38,990 bases of DNA from an uncultured Bacteroides sp. GTDB lineage: Bacteria; Bacteroidota; Bacteroidia; Bacteroidales; Bacteroidaceae. Numbering within the stretch: position 1 is the first letter of the stretch; each line of letters begins with the position of its first letter. The DNA lies in NCBI GenBank assembly GCA_900544675.1, contig UQVZ01000031.1, forward strand, positions 1 to 38,990. The letters are read 5' to 3'. The translations under genes and the position numbers were made by a program. Positions 8,131 to 15,527 of this stretch are shown one piece after another. Below the pieces are notes generated by a model, which was not told the DNA's origin, did not search any database, and saw only the letters and a list, made by a program, of their open reading frames with translations.

Positions 8131-9471
8131 ATGGAAACATTTTTAATTCGTGCCCTTCAGCTAATCCTTAGCCTTTCACTTTTGGTGATAGTGCACGAGG
8201 GAGGACACTTTTTCTTTGCCCGTCTGTTCAAGATACGGGTAGAGAAGTTTTATATTTTCTTCGATCCCTGGTTTGCCTTGTTCAGGTACAAGCCGAAACA
8301 CAGTGATACAGAGTATGGCGTAGGCTGGTTGCCTTTGGGCGGATATTGTAAGATTTCGGGGATGATAGACGAGTCGATGGATACCGAGCAGATGAAGAAG
8401 CCGCCCCAGCCATGGGAATTCCGCTCGAAACCGGCATGGCAACGCCTGCTGGTCATGATTGGCGGAGTGCTGATGAACTTCCTCCTTGCCCTGTTCATTT
8501 ACTCGATGATTCTTTTCACCTGGGGTGATTCGTACATCGCTCTGAAAGACATGACTTACGGAATGAAGTTCAACGATACGGCAAAAGAGATTGGTTTCCG
8601 TGACGGAGATATCCTCTTGCGTGCCGATGGCGAAGATCTGACCCGTTTCAACGGGGATATGTTGCGTAGCTTGGTTGAGGCTCGCGAGGTGACGGTACTC
8701 CGTGACGGACAGGAGAAACAAATCTTGATGCCCGAACTGAGTTTGCTGGATATAGCCAAGCAAGACCCGATGTTTGTCTCGGTATTCCAGCCTAATGTGG
8801 TCGATTCAGTCATTCCCGGCGGAGGATTTGCCCAGGCAGGTATCCAGAAAGGCGATTCGCTGATAGCGTTCAACGATGTTCCGTTGAACTCGTGGAACGA
8901 GTTTATGGACCAAATGAACCGTCTCCAACTCAATGCCGAATTGCAGGAAAAGACAAGCGGGGAGTTTAAATTGGTTTATTCGCGTGCCGGTGTACGCGAT
9001 ACGGTCAATGTACAGACGAATGCCAACTTTAAGGTGAATGCGTATGGAGGTCTGATTGATTATAAAGTGACCGATGTCTCGTATGGTTTCTTCGAGTCTT
9101 TCCCCGCCGGTGTGGAACTGGGCGTAAATACCCTGAAAGGCTATGTGAGCGATATGAAGTATATTTTCACCGCCGAAGGGGCAAAGAGCGTGGGAGGTTT
9201 CGGAACTATCGGAAGCATTTTCCCCAAAGTATGGGACTGGCCACGGTTCTGGGAGATGACGGCTTTCCTTTCCATCATTCTGGCGTTTATGAACATCCTG
9301 CCTATTCCGGCATTAGACGGAGGTCATGTGTTGTTCCTACTGTATGAAATCATTGCGCGCCGTAAGCCCAGCGACAAGTTTATGGAGTATGCCCAGGTAG
9401 TAGGCATGTTCCTGTTGCTTGCTCTCCTGATTTGGGCGAACTTTAATGATGTGATGAGGTTCCTGTTTTAA
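8131..9471 (+). CDS. rseP: RIP metalloprotease RseP (site-2 protease)
   Basis: Inner-membrane zinc protease that cleaves transmembrane segments, classically anti-sigma factors and leftover signal peptides. The 446-residue protein has the HExxH zinc motif in the first membrane helix (HEGGH, 22-26), periplasmic PDZ-like regions (about 125-205 and 220-300), and the second active-site motif NILPIPALDGGH (388-399, with D396 as the third zinc ligand). Membrane helices lie at about 6-28, 107-128, 370-395 and 420-440. The second HExxH residue pair is GG rather than the more common LG/FG, which does not affect metal binding. It follows dxr, a frequent gene order in Bacteroidetes. Confidence 0.96.
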   Translation: METFLIRALQLILSLSLLVIVHEGGHFFFARLFKIRVEKFYIFFDPWFALFRYKPKHSDTEYGVGWLPLGGYCKISGMIDESMDTEQMKKPPQPWEFRSKPAWQRLLVMIGGVLMNFLLALFIYSMILFTWGDSYIALKDMTYGMKFNDTAKEIGFRDGDILLRADGEDLTRFNGDMLRSLVEAREVTVLRDGQEKQILMPELSLLDIAKQDPMFVSVFQPNVVDSVIPGGGFAQAGIQKGDSLIAFNDVPLNSWNEFMDQMNRLQLNAELQEKTSGEFKLVYSRAGVRDTVNVQTNANFKVNAYGGLIDYKVTDVSYGFFESFPAGVELGVNTLKGYVSDMKYIFTAEGAKSVGGFGTIGSIFPKVWDWPRFWEMTAFLSIILAFMNILPIPALDGGHVLFLLYEIIARRKPSDKFMEYAQVVGMFLLLALLIWANFNDVMRFLF

Positions 9472-9516
9472 TACTCCGCATAGCCGGTAGATATTGGATG
9501 CTATAAATCAAAGTTT

Positions 9517-11952
9517 ATGAAAATACGTATTTTATCCCTTTTGTTCATGGGGCTTGCCTTGCAGGCTATGCCTGTTGGGGCGCAAGAACGCCTGCCCGAA
9601 TATTTGCAGGCGGAGAAATTTACACGAGAGAAACTGAACACGATGTTGTTCTCTACTACCGTCGACCCGCATTGGTTTCCGGTAGGGAATGATTTTTGGT
9701 TCGAATATAAGACCAGTGAAGGCACGTTCTGGTATGTGGTAGACCCTGATGCCCGCCGGAAAACCCTTTTGTTCGACCGCGACGAGCTGGCTTCCCAGTT
9801 GACCGAGATTGTGCAAGACCCTTTTGAGGCGCGTCATTTGCCTATCCGCAACCTGAAAGTGAAGGAAGACGGACGTACTTTTACCTTCGAAGTGGTTTCT
9901 TCGCAGGATGAGAAGCCTAAGAAAGACGACAAGAAAAAGGCGGACAAGCCCGAAAAGAAAGTCTTTTATTTTTCGTATGACTATCCTACCCGTAAGCTGA
10001 CCCAGTTGACCGAAGAAGCCAAAGAACCGAAACAACTGGAGTGGGCATCGGTCTCACCGGACGGACAGACGGTGGTATATGCCAAGGATTGCAACCTCTA
10101 TCGCATGAGCATGGCTGATTACCGGAAGGCACAAAAGGATGAAAAAGACAGTACCATTGTTGAAATCCAACTGACGAAAGACGGAAGCGAGCATTTCGGT
10201 TATGGCATTCCTTATAATATGTTGAATACCGATACCCTTTGCAACGGAAAACGCCGGGGAGTATGGGGACTCTGGTCGCCCGACTCGAAACATTTCGTGA
10301 CGGTTGTGACCGATGAGCGGAAGGTAAAAGATTTGTGGGTCATCAATTCGACCGCCTCTCCTCGTCCTACTCTGGAAACGTACCGCTATCAGATGCCGGG
10401 CGAAATGGATGCTCCCGAAGACCATCTGTACATTTTCGACATGACAGACAATACCCGGAAAGAAATCCGCACGGCAGCCTGGAAAAACCAGACATTGTCT
10501 ATCGAGAACCGTCCGTATCAGATGAAAGAACGCGACGCGGAGTTTACTCCGTCTGTATGGCAAGGGGATAATACCCGTTTCTTCCTGACCCGGAGCAGCC
10601 GTGACCTGCATCGCATTGATGTATGTACTTACACGATTGGGCAGGATTCCATCGTTCCTATTGTCAAAGAGCGGATGAATACGTATCAGGAAACCCGTCC
10701 TATCCAGGTATTCGACGGAGGAAAAGAGTTCATCCAATGGAGTGAGCGCGACGGATGGGCACACCTTTATTTATATGACGACCAAGGGAACCTGAAGAAC
10801 CGCATCACTCAAGGACCCTGGCACGTAGAGCGTGTAGTAAAGGTAGACCCTGCCGCCCGTACGATTTATTTCACGGCTAACGGGCGTGAAGAAGGAGAGA
10901 ATCCTTACTATGAGCATCTGTATCGGGTGAATGCCGACGGAAGCGGATTGAAGCTTCTGACCGAAGGCGATTACTTCCATGAAATAGCGATGGACGATGA
11001 TGCCCGCTTTATCGTGGATAACTATTCGCGGGTGAATACCGTTCCTTGTGCAGCCTTGATTGACCGGAATGGGAATAAGGTGATGACGTTGCAGGAGAGT
11101 GATTTCTCGCAGCTCTTTGCCGCCGGATACAAGTTCCCCGAACTGTTTACGGTAAAAGCGGCGGACGGTGTGACCGACCTTTACGGGGTGATGTACAAGC
11201 CTTATAACTTTGATTCGACAAAGGTATATCCCATTGTCGACTATGTATATCCCGGTCCGCAGGTAGAAGCGGTCTATTATCCCTTCACCCGTATGAGTGT
11301 GCGTACCGACCGTCTGGCTCAGGCAGGCTTCATCGTGATTTCGGTAGGTCAGCGTGGAGGACACCCCAGCCGTTCGAAGTGGTATCATAACTATGGATAC
11401 GGCAATATGCGCGATTATCCACTTGCCGACCATAAGGCGGCCGTAGAGCAACTGGCGGCGCGCTACAAATACATTGATATCAACCGGGTAGGTATCCACG
11501 GACATTCGGGAGGCGGATTCATGTCGACTGCGGCTATCTTGCAATACCCTGACTTCTACAAGGCAGCCGTATCGTGTGCCGGAAATCATGATAACCGCAT
11601 TTACAACCGCTGGTGGAGTGAAACCCATCACGGAGTCAAGGAAGAGATAACCGAAGAAGGCGATACCACCTTTGTTTATAAGATAGCTACCAATCCCGAG
11701 ATAGCCAAACAGTTGAAAGGACACTTGATGTTGGTACACGGAGACATTGATAACAATGTACATCCGGCAAATACCATCCGGGTAGTAGACGCCCTGATTC
11801 GTGCAGGCAAGCGTTTTGAAATGTTGATTCTGCCCGGTCAGCGCCATGCTTTCGGCGATATGGACGAGTATTTCTACTGGCGTATGGTAGACTTCTTCTC
11901 GCGTTGGCTGAACGGAAAGGCGGAAGAATCGGTGGATATTCCCCGACGGTAA
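9517..11952 (+). CDS. S9 family serine peptidase (dipeptidyl peptidase IV-like)
   Basis: Secreted or periplasmic prolyl-oligopeptidase-family enzyme of 811 residues, with an N-terminal signal peptide ending near VGAQ (about residue 22). Residues about 100-540 form the DPP IV-type beta-propeller; the C-terminal 250 residues form the alpha/beta-hydrolase. The catalytic triad is visible: Ser664 in GHSGGG, Asp745 in GDIDNNVH, and His777 in GQRHAF. The nucleophile motif is GHSGGG rather than the GWSYGG of true DPP IV, so substrate preference may differ. A lysine-rich insertion (KPKKDDKKKADKPEKK, about 132-147) interrupts the propeller region. Expected role: release of di- or oligopeptides for amino-acid nutrition. 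A strong hairpin follows. Confidence 0.92.
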   Translation: MKIRILSLLFMGLALQAMPVGAQERLPEYLQAEKFTREKLNTMLFSTTVDPHWFPVGNDFWFEYKTSEGTFWYVVDPDARRKTLLFDRDELASQLTEIVQDPFEARHLPIRNLKVKEDGRTFTFEVVSSQDEKPKKDDKKKADKPEKKVFYFSYDYPTRKLTQLTEEAKEPKQLEWASVSPDGQTVVYAKDCNLYRMSMADYRKAQKDEKDSTIVEIQLTKDGSEHFGYGIPYNMLNTDTLCNGKRRGVWGLWSPDSKHFVTVVTDERKVKDLWVINSTASPRPTLETYRYQMPGEMDAPEDHLYIFDMTDNTRKEIRTAAWKNQTLSIENRPYQMKERDAEFTPSVWQGDNTRFFLTRSSRDLHRIDVCTYTIGQDSIVPIVKERMNTYQETRPIQVFDGGKEFIQWSERDGWAHLYLYDDQGNLKNRITQGPWHVERVVKVDPAARTIYFTANGREEGENPYYEHLYRVNADGSGLKLLTEGDYFHEIAMDDDARFIVDNYSRVNTVPCAALIDRNGNKVMTLQESDFSQLFAAGYKFPELFTVKAADGVTDLYGVMYKPYNFDSTKVYPIVDYVYPGPQVEAVYYPFTRMSVRTDRLAQAGFIVISVGQRGGHPSRSKWYHNYGYGNMRDYPLADHKAAVEQLAARYKYIDINRVGIHGHSGGGFMSTAAILQYPDFYKAAVSCAGNHDNRIYNRWWSETHHGVKEEITEEGDTTFVYKIATNPEIAKQLKGHLMLVHGDIDNNVHPANTIRVVDALIRAGKRFEMLILPGQRHAFGDMDEYFYWRMVDFFSRWLNGKAEESVDIPRR

Positions 11953-11976
11953 CCGGTAAGGAAGTTTTTTGAATAA

Positions 11977-12035
11977 GGAGACACAAAGGAACAGAGTTTA
12001 ATTTTCAGTTATTTTCTCTGTGCCTTTGTGTCTCC
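11977..12035. terminator. Long hairpin terminator between convergent genes
   Basis: The 20-base arms 11977-11996 (starts GGAGACACAAAGG) and 12016-12035 (ends CCTTTGTGTCTCC) pair with one mismatch around a 19-base loop, followed by GTTTTTAT. It ends the S9 peptidase transcript and may also stop the opposing EamA transcript. Confidence 0.85.
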
Positions 12036-12058
12036 GTTTTTATGGAAAGTGGGGGGAT

Positions 12059-12997
12059 TCAGCGTTCTGCCATATATACTCCGCCGATAATGCATGCCGT
12101 ACCAATCAGCGATACAATCGTCAGGGTTTCCGATAAAACCAGTGCCGAAGTGACGAGGGTGACCAGCGGAATGATATAAATGTAGTTGGCTGCCTTGGAT
12201 GCGCCCAGTTCGCGGACGGCTCTGTTCCACATGACATAGCAAAGCATGGAGGCAACAATGCCCAGGAACAACAGATTCAGGTAAACAACCGGTCGGCTCA
12301 GTAAATCTATGTTCAGTTCCGGAGGAAAAAAACAGAAATAGATTCCTAAAGAGACAATGCCGTAGAAGAACACTTTGCGGGTGATGAAGAAAGTAGAGTA
12401 GGCATTTCCTAACCGTTTCAATATCAGACAGTACAGCGCCCATAAGATTGCGGCAATCAGCGTTAATAGGTCGCCTAACGGATTGATGCGCAATACCAGA
12501 CTTCCGTTCAGCACCACCATTCCTACACCTGCCAGCGCTAACAGAGAGCCGTATAACATCTTTTGCCACAAGCGTTCCTTATAGAATATGCGGGCTAAGA
12601 ACAAGGTAAAGATAGGAGCGGTGCAAATCAGGAGCGAGACATTGGATGCCCACGTAATGCCTAAGGCTGTATTCTCGGCGATGAAGTACAAGGAACCTCC
12701 GCACAACCCGGCAAAGAACATCAATAATTCGTCTTTCCAGGTGTTGGCTATTATCTTGTGGCGGGAGAATATGAGTAAGCCTATATAGGCGAGTACAAAA
12801 CGGTAAAGTAGTATCTCGACGGGTTGAAGTCCTGAATTGATGAGTACTTTGGTCGAAACGAAGGTGGTTCCCCACACCATTACGGCAAAAAAGGCAAAGA
12901 GATGACAGACCATTTGTCTGTATTTTATCAGGCTTGGTCTGGAGCCTTTTATATTAACATTTTCCGGCAAAACGTCCGGATGATTTCTTGTGTTCAT
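12059..12997 (-). CDS. EamA/DMT family transporter
   Basis: Inner-membrane drug/metabolite-type transporter of 312 residues with about ten hydrophobic segments arranged as two EamA repeats (about 33-160 and 170-307). The first repeat begins with FAFFAVMVWGTTFVSTK and the last contains ASKAANYIYIIPLVTLV, both typical of the family. The likely role is efflux of an amino acid or other small metabolite; the substrate cannot be read from sequence. A later start at Met29 (MVCHLFAFF) would remove a polar N-terminal tail. The ATG at 12997 is favoured because a -7 promoter box lies 22 bases upstream. The gene is convergent with the S9 peptidase and divergent from the DUF1810 fusion gene. Confidence 0.9.
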   Translation of the reverse strand: MNTRNHPDVLPENVNIKGSRPSLIKYRQMVCHLFAFFAVMVWGTTFVSTKVLINSGLQPVEILLYRFVLAYIGLLIFSRHKIIANTWKDELLMFFAGLCGGSLYFIAENTALGITWASNVSLLICTAPIFTLFLARIFYKERLWQKMLYGSLLALAGVGMVVLNGSLVLRINPLGDLLTLIAAILWALYCLILKRLGNAYSTFFITRKVFFYGIVSLGIYFCFFPPELNIDLLSRPVVYLNLLFLGIVASMLCYVMWNRAVRELGASKAANYIYIIPLVTLVTSALVLSETLTIVSLIGTACIIGGVYMAER

Positions 12998-13019
12998 TCT
13001 TATCTGTTTTTTTACGGTG

Positions 13020-13027
13020 CAAACTTA
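13020..13027 (-). promoter_or_regulatory. -7 promoter element of the EamA gene
   Basis: On the minus strand TAAGTTTG matches the Bacteroides -7 consensus TAnnTTTG, 22 bases before the ATG. No -33 TTTG at standard spacing was found. Confidence 0.55.
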
Positions 13028-13131
13028 GATAAAAATCTCCAATTCCGATATTTCTGATACTGAAAAAACGGTATTTCAAGTCTTTGTCTTGCTTTTTGTC
13101 CGGTAAAAGCAGGTGTTACAATAAAAATTTG

Positions 13132-13139
13132 TATCTTCG
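13132..13139 (+). promoter_or_regulatory. Possible -7 promoter element of the DUF1810-ARH gene
   Basis: TATCTTCG differs by one base from the Bacteroides -7 consensus and lies 22 bases before the ATG at 13162. It is the best candidate in the divergent 164-base spacer, but no -33 element is clear. Confidence 0.45.
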
Positions 13140-13161
13140 GGGAAATAAAAAATAGCAAATC

Positions 13162-14361
13162 ATGAACTTAGACCGATTTTTAACAGCCCAGCAAGATATG
13201 TATGAAACAGCACTTGCCGAGATAAAGGCAGGTCGTAAGACCGGGCATTGGATTTGGTGGATATTCCCCCAGCTGGCAGGATTGGGAATGAGTGAAACCT
13301 CACATTATTATGGCATTACCGGTCCGGAAGAAGCACAGGCTTACTTGCGCCATCCGGTCTTGGGAAAAAGGCTGCGCGAGATAACTCTTGCCTTTTTACA
13401 GCTTGACCGGAACGCGGAAAGCGTATTGGGCAAGCTGGATGCGATGAAAGTACGTTCGTGTATGACATTGTTTGACGAAGTTTCGGAAGGAGAGGATTTG
13501 TTCGGTCAGGTAATACGCAAACATTTCGGCGGCAAAAAAGATTCGCTTACCTTAAACAGGATTCATCCGCTGGCAGGTGAATTTTTATTGGGTGCTGTAG
13601 CCGGTGATGTCATCGGTTCGGTATATGAGTGGAATGGATGTAAAAGGGTGGATTTCCCTTTGTTTACCACCCGTTCGACATTTACAGATGATACCGTGAT
13701 GACAGTAGCCAATGCCGAATGGTTGTTGGAGGGAGGAGATTTGGCACGTATCATGCAGCGTTATGGCAGGCGGTATCCTTATGCCGGGTATGGAGGCAGT
13801 TTCCGTCGTTGGATTGTGTCGGACTCTCCTCAGCCGTATCATAGTTTCGGAAACGGGTCGGCGATGCGGGTCAGCCCTGTCGGTTGGGCATTCGATACGC
13901 TCGAAGCGACCTTGCAAGCTGCTAGGAAAAGCGCGGAGGTCACACACAATCATCCCGAAGGAATCAAAGGGGCGCAAGCTACGGCTGCCTGCATTTTCCT
14001 GGCACGGCAAGGTAAGTCGAAAGACTTTATCAAGTCATACGTCGCGGATACGTTCGGTTACGACTTGAACCGGACTTGTGATGAGATAAGGCCTTCCTAT
14101 CGGTTCGATGTCACTTGCCAGGGGAGTGTTCCCGAGTCTATCATCGCTTTTCTTGAAAGTGAGAGTTACGAGCATGCCGTCCGGTTGGCAGTGTCGTTGG
14201 GTGGTGATGCCGATACGATGGGAGCTATCGCCGGAAGTATTGCCGAAGCTTTTTATGGCGGAGTGCCGGAGCCGATTAAATCGGAGGTTGTGAAAAGATT
14301 GCCGGTCGAGTTTGCCGTTGTCTTGAAAAAGTTTCATGAAAAGTATAGGAGTCGGGCATAA
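13162..14361 (+). CDS. DUF1810 / ADP-ribosylglycohydrolase fusion protein
   Basis: A 399-residue cytosolic two-domain protein. Residues about 4-131 are a complete DUF1810 domain: RFLTAQQDMYETALAEIKAGRK, HWIWWIFPQLAGLGMS, and YLRHPVLGKRLREI are its hallmarks. Residues about 140-395 are an ADP-ribosylglycohydrolase (DraG/ARH) domain with the metal-binding TDDT (175-178), the conserved HNHPEG (262-267), and GGDADT (347-352). All metal ligands look intact, so removal of ADP-ribose from a protein, nucleic acid or small molecule is expected. DUF1810 is normally a stand-alone protein of about 140 residues with no established function. The open frame is continuous across the junction (about 131-140), so this is a real fusion. 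It is monocistronic, with no ADP-ribosyltransferase nearby. Confidence 0.9.
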   Translation: MNLDRFLTAQQDMYETALAEIKAGRKTGHWIWWIFPQLAGLGMSETSHYYGITGPEEAQAYLRHPVLGKRLREITLAFLQLDRNAESVLGKLDAMKVRSCMTLFDEVSEGEDLFGQVIRKHFGGKKDSLTLNRIHPLAGEFLLGAVAGDVIGSVYEWNGCKRVDFPLFTTRSTFTDDTVMTVANAEWLLEGGDLARIMQRYGRRYPYAGYGGSFRRWIVSDSPQPYHSFGNGSAMRVSPVGWAFDTLEATLQAARKSAEVTHNHPEGIKGAQATAACIFLARQGKSKDFIKSYVADTFGYDLNRTCDEIRPSYRFDVTCQGSVPESIIAFLESESYEHAVRLAVSLGGDADTMGAIAGSIAEAFYGGVPEPIKSEVVKRLPVEFAVVLKKFHEKYRSRA

Positions 14362-14447
14362 ATTGCTATTTTTATAAAGGAGTATGGAACGTAAAAGATA
14401 GAACCCGCTACTTGTGTAAGATTATCAACAAAAAAGTTTCGAAATAA

Positions 14448-14478
14448 TTTGCAGATTCAAAAACTTTGCCTACCTTTG
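14448..14478 (+). promoter_or_regulatory. Bacteroides-type promoter of tRNA-Phe
   Basis: A -33 TTTG (14448-14451), 19-base spacer and -7 TACCTTTG (14471-14478) give an exact match to the Bacteroides primary sigma consensus, 38 bases before the tRNA. A 9-base inverted repeat, TTTGCAACC (14475-14483) with GGTTGCAAA (14500-14508), overlaps the -7 box and leader. Confidence 0.85.
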
Positions 14479-14516
14479 CAACCGCAATCGAGAAACAAGG
14501 GTTGCAAAGACAGATT

Positions 14517-14589
14517 GGTGCCATAGCTCAGTTGGTAGAGCAAAGGACTGAAAATCCTTGTGTCACTGGTTCGATTCCCGTTGGCACCA
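14517..14589 (+). tRNA. tRNA-Phe (anticodon GAA)
   Basis: The 73-base gene folds into a full cloverleaf: acceptor GGTGCCA/TGGCACC with discriminator A, D-stem GCTC/GAGC, anticodon stem AAGGA/TCCTT with loop CTGAAAA (anticodon GAA), and a T-loop TTCGATT. The CCA end is not fully encoded (A followed by CAAAG). The T-stem ACTGG/CCCGT has a T-C mismatch at its third pair, which is unusual. It has its own promoter and a strong terminator 14 bases downstream. Confidence 0.97.
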
Positions 14590-14602
14590 CAAAGAAGATT
14601 TT

Positions 14603-14634
14603 AAGCCGCTGATTTTCAGCGGCTTTTCTTTTTG
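14603..14634 (+). terminator. Terminator of tRNA-Phe
   Basis: AAGCCGCTGA (14603-14612) pairs with TCAGCGGCTT (14616-14625) around a 3-base loop, followed by TTCTTTTTG. A perfect intrinsic terminator. Confidence 0.93.
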
Positions 14635-14654
14635 TAATTCTCTTACTCCCTCTT

Positions 14655-14771
14655 TTACTCCCTCTCTATTTTTACCCAATCCTCTGCGTTGATAATGTCT
14701 TTTATAAGATTCTGCACCCCAGAAGATTCCGCAAAAACTAATTGTACTTCATAATTTAAAAGACTGTTTGT
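14655..14771 (-). pseudogene. C-terminal remnant of an unidentified gene
   Basis: On the minus strand an open frame of 38 sense codons ends at TAA (14655-14657). It reads protein-like with normal composition: NYEVQLVFAESSGVQNLI, then KDIINAEDWVKIERE. It has no in-frame ATG, GTG or TTG and runs into a stop at 14772-14774, so it looks like the 3' end of a gene whose 5' part was lost by deletion or frameshift. Another frame begins ATGAAGTACAAT just inside it and stops at once. Promoter-like TATCTTTA and operator-like palindromes lie directly upstream, as if a small autoregulated operon had collapsed. The family is not recognised. Confidence 0.4.
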
Positions 14772-14790
14772 TTATTAAGACATTGTAAAG

Positions 14791-14840
14791 ATAGCGTTTT
14801 TGCTATAATACATCAAGTGAGAACATAACCTTTTTGCTAT
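14791..14840 (-). promoter_or_regulatory. Paired operator-like palindromes beside the gene remnant
   Basis: ATAGCGTTTTTGCTAT (14791-14806; arms ATAGC/GCTAT) and ATAACCTTTTTGCTAT (14825-14840, one degenerate arm) lie 34 bases apart start to start. On the minus strand the first abuts a promoter-like TATCTTTA. Paired palindromes upstream of a small gene resemble operators of HTH-regulated toxin-antitoxin operons (HipB or HigA type). The regulator is not identifiable here. Confidence 0.45.
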
Positions 14841-15025
14841 ATTTTTGAAAAAATTTTGCCTTTCTCACTGAAGGAACTTGCTATTATCGGCATTGGAAGC
14901 AAATCAAAAAGCAAATCCAGATTGCTATCGCAAGAAAAAGCATATTATAGTTTGCTGTTTATGACTCTTACAATACTTTCTCCTTGTTGCGGAATCTGCG
15001 CAATCCAGTCCTCGCCCAGTTCAGA

Positions 15026-15074
15026 CAGGCAAGGACTGCAATCCTTGCTAGGGAAGGACTGCAATACTTGCCTG
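15026..15074. repeat. Nested inverted and direct repeat
   Basis: CAGGCAAG (15026-15033) and CTTGCCTG (15067-15074) form the outer arms. Inside, GCAAGGA...TCCTTGC forms its own hairpin (15029-15048), and GGACTGCAAT is directly repeated (15033 and 15056). It has no clear T-run, so it is not an obvious terminator. Confidence 0.65.
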
Positions 15075-15185
15075 CTACAACCCCAATCCTGATTAGGTAG
15101 GTTGGTTAAGGCAATCGGTTGCATTCGGTAATGCAGCTATTTGTTTTTGCCGATGCAGCTATTTTTCTTTTATCTCTTGGCTGAT

Positions 15186-15371
15186 TTATTTGTATGAAAC
15201 GGTCAACTTGCTGATTCCTTTTTGCAGATTCTCCAGGAAACGGGAGGCGTGCGACCGTCCATCTGGGTATGATGGAACTGGAAAGAAACGGTGAGTGTCC
15301 GTTTCCATAAATGTCGCTTTGCCGCCCGACCGATGCACCGGCACATCATGAGTCGAATGCAAGGGTCTCAT
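15186..15371 (-). CDS. Doubtful small ORF or gene remnant
   Basis: A 61-codon open frame starting ATGAGACCC with no recognised family. The last 25 residues (GRSHASRFLENLQKGISKLTVSYK) look protein-like; the N-terminal part does not. No promoter box or ribosome site stands out. It may be the 3' remnant of a lost gene or chance coding in repeat-rich DNA. Confidence 0.2.
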   Translation of the reverse strand: MRPLHSTHDVPVHRSGGKATFMETDTHRFFPVPSYPDGRSHASRFLENLQKGISKLTVSYK

Positions 15372-15494
15372 TTTTCGGGTATATCAGTCTGCTATATTGG
15401 GAAATAAAACGTATCTTTGCTTTATCGGGAGAAAGTTGAGAAAAGAGATACCGTGTTTTTTGTCATATAGGCATGAAAATCGCGGATTTTTATG

Positions 15495-15502
15495 TATGTT
15501 TG
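15495..15502 (+). promoter_or_regulatory. -7 promoter element of the NUDIX operon
   Basis: TATGTTTG matches the -7 consensus exactly, 25 bases before the chosen ATG. This argues against the in-frame upstream ATG at 15492, which would precede the transcription start. Confidence 0.65.
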
Positions 15503-15527
15503 CGCAATCATCAAAAGAACAAAAGTT

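Larger units (their letters stand above)
14640..15490. other. Gene-poor stretch downstream of tRNA-Phe
   Basis: About 850 bases with no intact gene. Contents from left to right: a minus-strand gene remnant (14655-14771), two operator-like palindromes (14791-14840), a nested inverted/direct repeat (15026-15074), two copies of ATGCAGCTATTT (near 15131 and 15153) related to the TGCATATAGCT family, and a doubtful minus-strand ORF (15186-15371). TATCTTTG at 15412-15419 is a possible extra -7 box for the NUDIX gene. An open frame at 14856-15092 (78 codons, serine-rich) is low-complexity and is not called a gene. The location beside a tRNA fits a decayed mobile or accessory island, but no integrase or attachment repeat is recognisable. 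Confidence 0.5.

Noticed and set aside
14856..15092. 78-codon plus-strand open frame after tRNA-Phe
   Set aside because: Serine-rich low-complexity translation of repeat DNA with no ribosome site, promoter or recognised family.
14590..15490. Integrated element at tRNA-Phe with attachment repeats
   Set aside because: No integrase and no second copy of the tRNA 3' end were found in the window, so an island can only be suspected.
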